Assembly: GCA_021835105.1 (NCBI GenBank)
Contig: JAKBQS010000044.1
Location: 1-7,496 of the forward strand
Source of the DNA: Microcaldota archaeon
GTDB lineage: Archaea > Micrarchaeota > Micrarchaeia > Micrarchaeales > CABMGC01
Direction: 5' to 3'
Length of the DNA: 7,496 bases
Made by a program: the position numbers and the translations under genes. Numbering within the stretch: position 1 is the stretch's first letter; each line of letters begins with the position of its first letter. Shown in pieces: positions 6,472-7,496 of the stretch. Below the pieces are notes generated by a model. That model was given only the letters and a program-made list of their open reading frames with translations, was not told the origin of the DNA and did no database searches.

Positions 6472-7128
6472 TTAACAAAATCGCCTCTTTACATAATCCA
6501 CCATTCCTTGGAATGATGGGACTGTACCAGAATAAACTATTGCCTTCAAAACACGCTCATCAACAGGACGTTCTATATTATCGAGAAACTTGCAAACTGA
6601 CTTGCGCAGTCTTCCCTCAGGCTCTACTACATTGCTCAGATGGTAAATATCATACATGTCTCTAGCATACCTCCTGTTCTCATAAGCTGCAATCTTCTCA
6701 TAAATGAAATCCTCTGGTGACAGAGTCAATATGCCAAGGAAGGTCCCGTCTGTTCTTTCATAATTTCTTTCCACCGGTCTAATCTTATGCTTGCTCTTAC
6801 ACATCTCAAGCTTTAACGTTGCGTTTCCAGTTGAAATATCTATAATTGTATAGCTACCTATGACGCTTGCCTTTTTTATCACAGCCCCATACTTTCTAAG
6901 AGGCCATGCAAGGCCTGCTCTTACCTTGTCTATGGCTGCATTAGACGTTAGGTATATATCTAGATCATCTGAAAACCTGTTTCCACTATAACACCTCCAT
7001 ATTGCCGTGCCTCCATGAAGCACAGTGGAAGTAACCATGCTGTATAAAGCTTCTACAGCAATGTCTTGGAGCCTCGCCCTATCTATCTGCATGGGAGCGA
7101 GTAATTTTTTCTCTATAGGCAGAGTCAT
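6472..7128 (-). CDS. AbiEii/AbiGii-type nucleotidyltransferase toxin
   Basis: This 218-residue protein has a clear nucleotidyltransferase core. Motif I is LHGGTAIWRCY (37-47: G39-G40-T41, R45), followed by NRFSDDLDIYL (50-60) with the D55/D57 metal-binding pair. A strand ATLKLEM (103-109) may hold the third acidic position (E108). The C-terminal motif FIYEKIAAYENRRYARDMYD (141-160: K145, R155-D157, D160) is the 'K..A...R...RD.YD' signature of AbiEii (PF08843-type). Relatives such as MenT-type enzymes add nucleotides to tRNA or otherwise stop growth; the target here is unknown. It is the first gene of the operon, ahead of its presumed antitoxin, the reverse of the textbook AbiEi-AbiEii order. 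The ATG at 7128 follows a TATA box by about 40 bases. Confidence 0.85.
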   Translation of the reverse strand: MTLPIEKKLLAPMQIDRARLQDIAVEALYSMVTSTVLHGGTAIWRCYSGNRFSDDLDIYLTSNAAIDKVRAGLAWPLRKYGAVIKKASVIGSYTIIDISTGNATLKLEMCKSKHKIRPVERNYERTDGTFLGILTLSPEDFIYEKIAAYENRRYARDMYDIYHLSNVVEPEGRLRKSVCKFLDNIERPVDERVLKAIVYSGTVPSFQGMVDYVKRRFC

Positions 7129-7168
7129 ATAATCAACCTAAATTATATTATATTATAAGTATGGTTAA

Positions 7169-7177
7169 ATATATAAA
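7169..7177 (-). promoter_or_regulatory. TATA box of the AbiE-like operon (minus strand)
   Basis: On the minus strand the sequence reads TTTATATAT, with a predicted transcript start near 7146 and a leader of roughly 18 nt before the ATG at 7128. A partial Shine-Dalgarno-like AGGTTGAT sits just before the start. The promoter lies inside the cassette, so this operon carries its own expression signal. A very AT-rich run (7140-7157) separates the two. Confidence 0.55.
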
Positions 7178-7203
7178 CTTTATCAGAAGAGCGGGCCACA
7201 TGC

Positions 7204-7265
7204 GCGCACCGCAACTAACGCATTACACAAAACAAGCCTCCTTCTCCTTACCTATTTTTTATTTT
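7204..7265 (+). repeat. Repeat copy D (62 bp, displaced 23S tail plus terminator)
   Basis: These 62 bases are identical to 3573-3634 and form the right-hand end of the array. CAGCGTCAGCCATGCAGGA (7275-7293) follows and resembles the sequence after copy A (AGCGCTAGCCATGCAGGA, 3653-3670). This suggests the region after copy D may be the original downstream flank of the 23S gene. Confidence 0.95.
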
Positions 7266-7338
7266 CCAGAAGAACAGCGTCAGCCATGCAGGATTCAGGA
7301 AGACTAATAACACTCAAAGCGCTGTTGGATTTTAGATA

Positions 7339-7348
7339 CTTATTTAAA
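7339..7348 (+). promoter_or_regulatory. Putative TATA box for the secreted-protein gene
   Basis: CTTATTTAAA lies about 65 bp before the ATG at 7408, predicting a start near 7370 and a leader of about 37 nt. An AAAAGGG stretch 5 bases before the ATG is a weak Shine-Dalgarno candidate. This is a plausible but unremarkable promoter call. Confidence 0.4.
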
Positions 7349-7407
7349 CACTAAATATGCCATATATTCTCTGGGATACGCCAATTGTTGGCAGCAAAAG
7401 GGTTTAG

Positions 7408-7496
7408 ATGAGATACGGTACTTCAATAGCAGCTGTTTTATTAATTGCTTTGATGGCAGCAACACTTGCAGGTGCAACCTCTTTAAGCATAGTATC
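7408..7496 (+). CDS. Start of a secreted or membrane protein (3' end outside window)
   Basis: An open frame begins at ATG 7408, directly after an in-frame TAG, and stays open to the window end (29 complete codons). It starts MRYGTSIAAVLLIALMAA: a short basic N-terminus, then a hydrophobic stretch (residues 6-20) and small residues (AGATS), which is a good Sec signal peptide with possible cleavage after Ala 21-23. The rest is outside the window, so no function can be given. It may be part of the chromosomal flank beyond the cassette array, together with the surface protein upstream of the 23S gene. Confidence 0.6.
   Translation, partial: MRYGTSIAAVLLIALMAATLAGATSLSIV

Noticed and set aside
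6279..6665. Plus-strand open frame of 128 codons across the AbiEii/AbiEi junction
   Set aside because: It is antisense to two domain-supported genes with a tight operon junction and has no recognisable features.
3573..7265. CRISPR array or tandem satellite explanation for the repeated 62-bp block
   Set aside because: Only four copies, with spacings of 693, 1524 and 1414 bases that contain protein genes, and the repeat is a piece of the 23S gene. This is not CRISPR-like.

Overview
The window looks archaeal, most likely from a DPANN-type lineage such as a Micrarchaeota/ARMAN relative. The evidence is archaeal TATA boxes about 25 bp before predicted transcript starts, one leaderless gene, an archaeal-type 23S rRNA standing alone with its own promoter, and secreted or membrane-anchored proteins rich in N-glycosylation sequons. 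The lineage assignment is inference; domain Archaea is much firmer.

Layout: (1) positions 3-479 hold the C-terminal end of a surface protein with a C-terminal membrane anchor. (2) Positions 480-750 hold a promoter and leader. (3) A complete 23S rRNA gene runs from about 752 to 3600, flanked by a 15-bp processing stem (733-748 with 3602-3616) and followed by a T-rich terminator. No 16S, 5S or tRNA gene is visible. (4) Positions 3636-7265 hold three small gene cassettes, each closed by an exact copy of the last part of the 23S gene plus its terminator. (5) From 7408 a new secreted-protein gene begins and runs off the window.

The main discovery is the cassette array. A 62-bp sequence (the 3' tail of the 23S gene, the 3' strand of the pre-rRNA processing stem and the terminator) occurs four times, identical and in the same orientation, at 3573, 4266, 5790 and 7204. 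The three intervals carry a RelE-type toxin-antitoxin pair (minus strand), a solitary AAA/DUF4143-type ATPase with its own doubled palindromic operator (plus strand), and an AbiEii/AbiEi-type pair in toxin-first order (minus strand). This looks like serial insertion of toxin-antitoxin/defence cassettes at the 3' end of a 23S rRNA gene, with the site regenerated each time. No recombinase gene is in the window, so the mechanism is not shown.

The 23S rRNA itself also deserves attention. By eye it departs from near-universal residues in the sarcin-ricin loop, peptidyl-transferase centre and P-loop. Several substitutions in neighbouring helices are compensated across the stem, which argues for a working but highly derived rRNA rather than a decayed copy.
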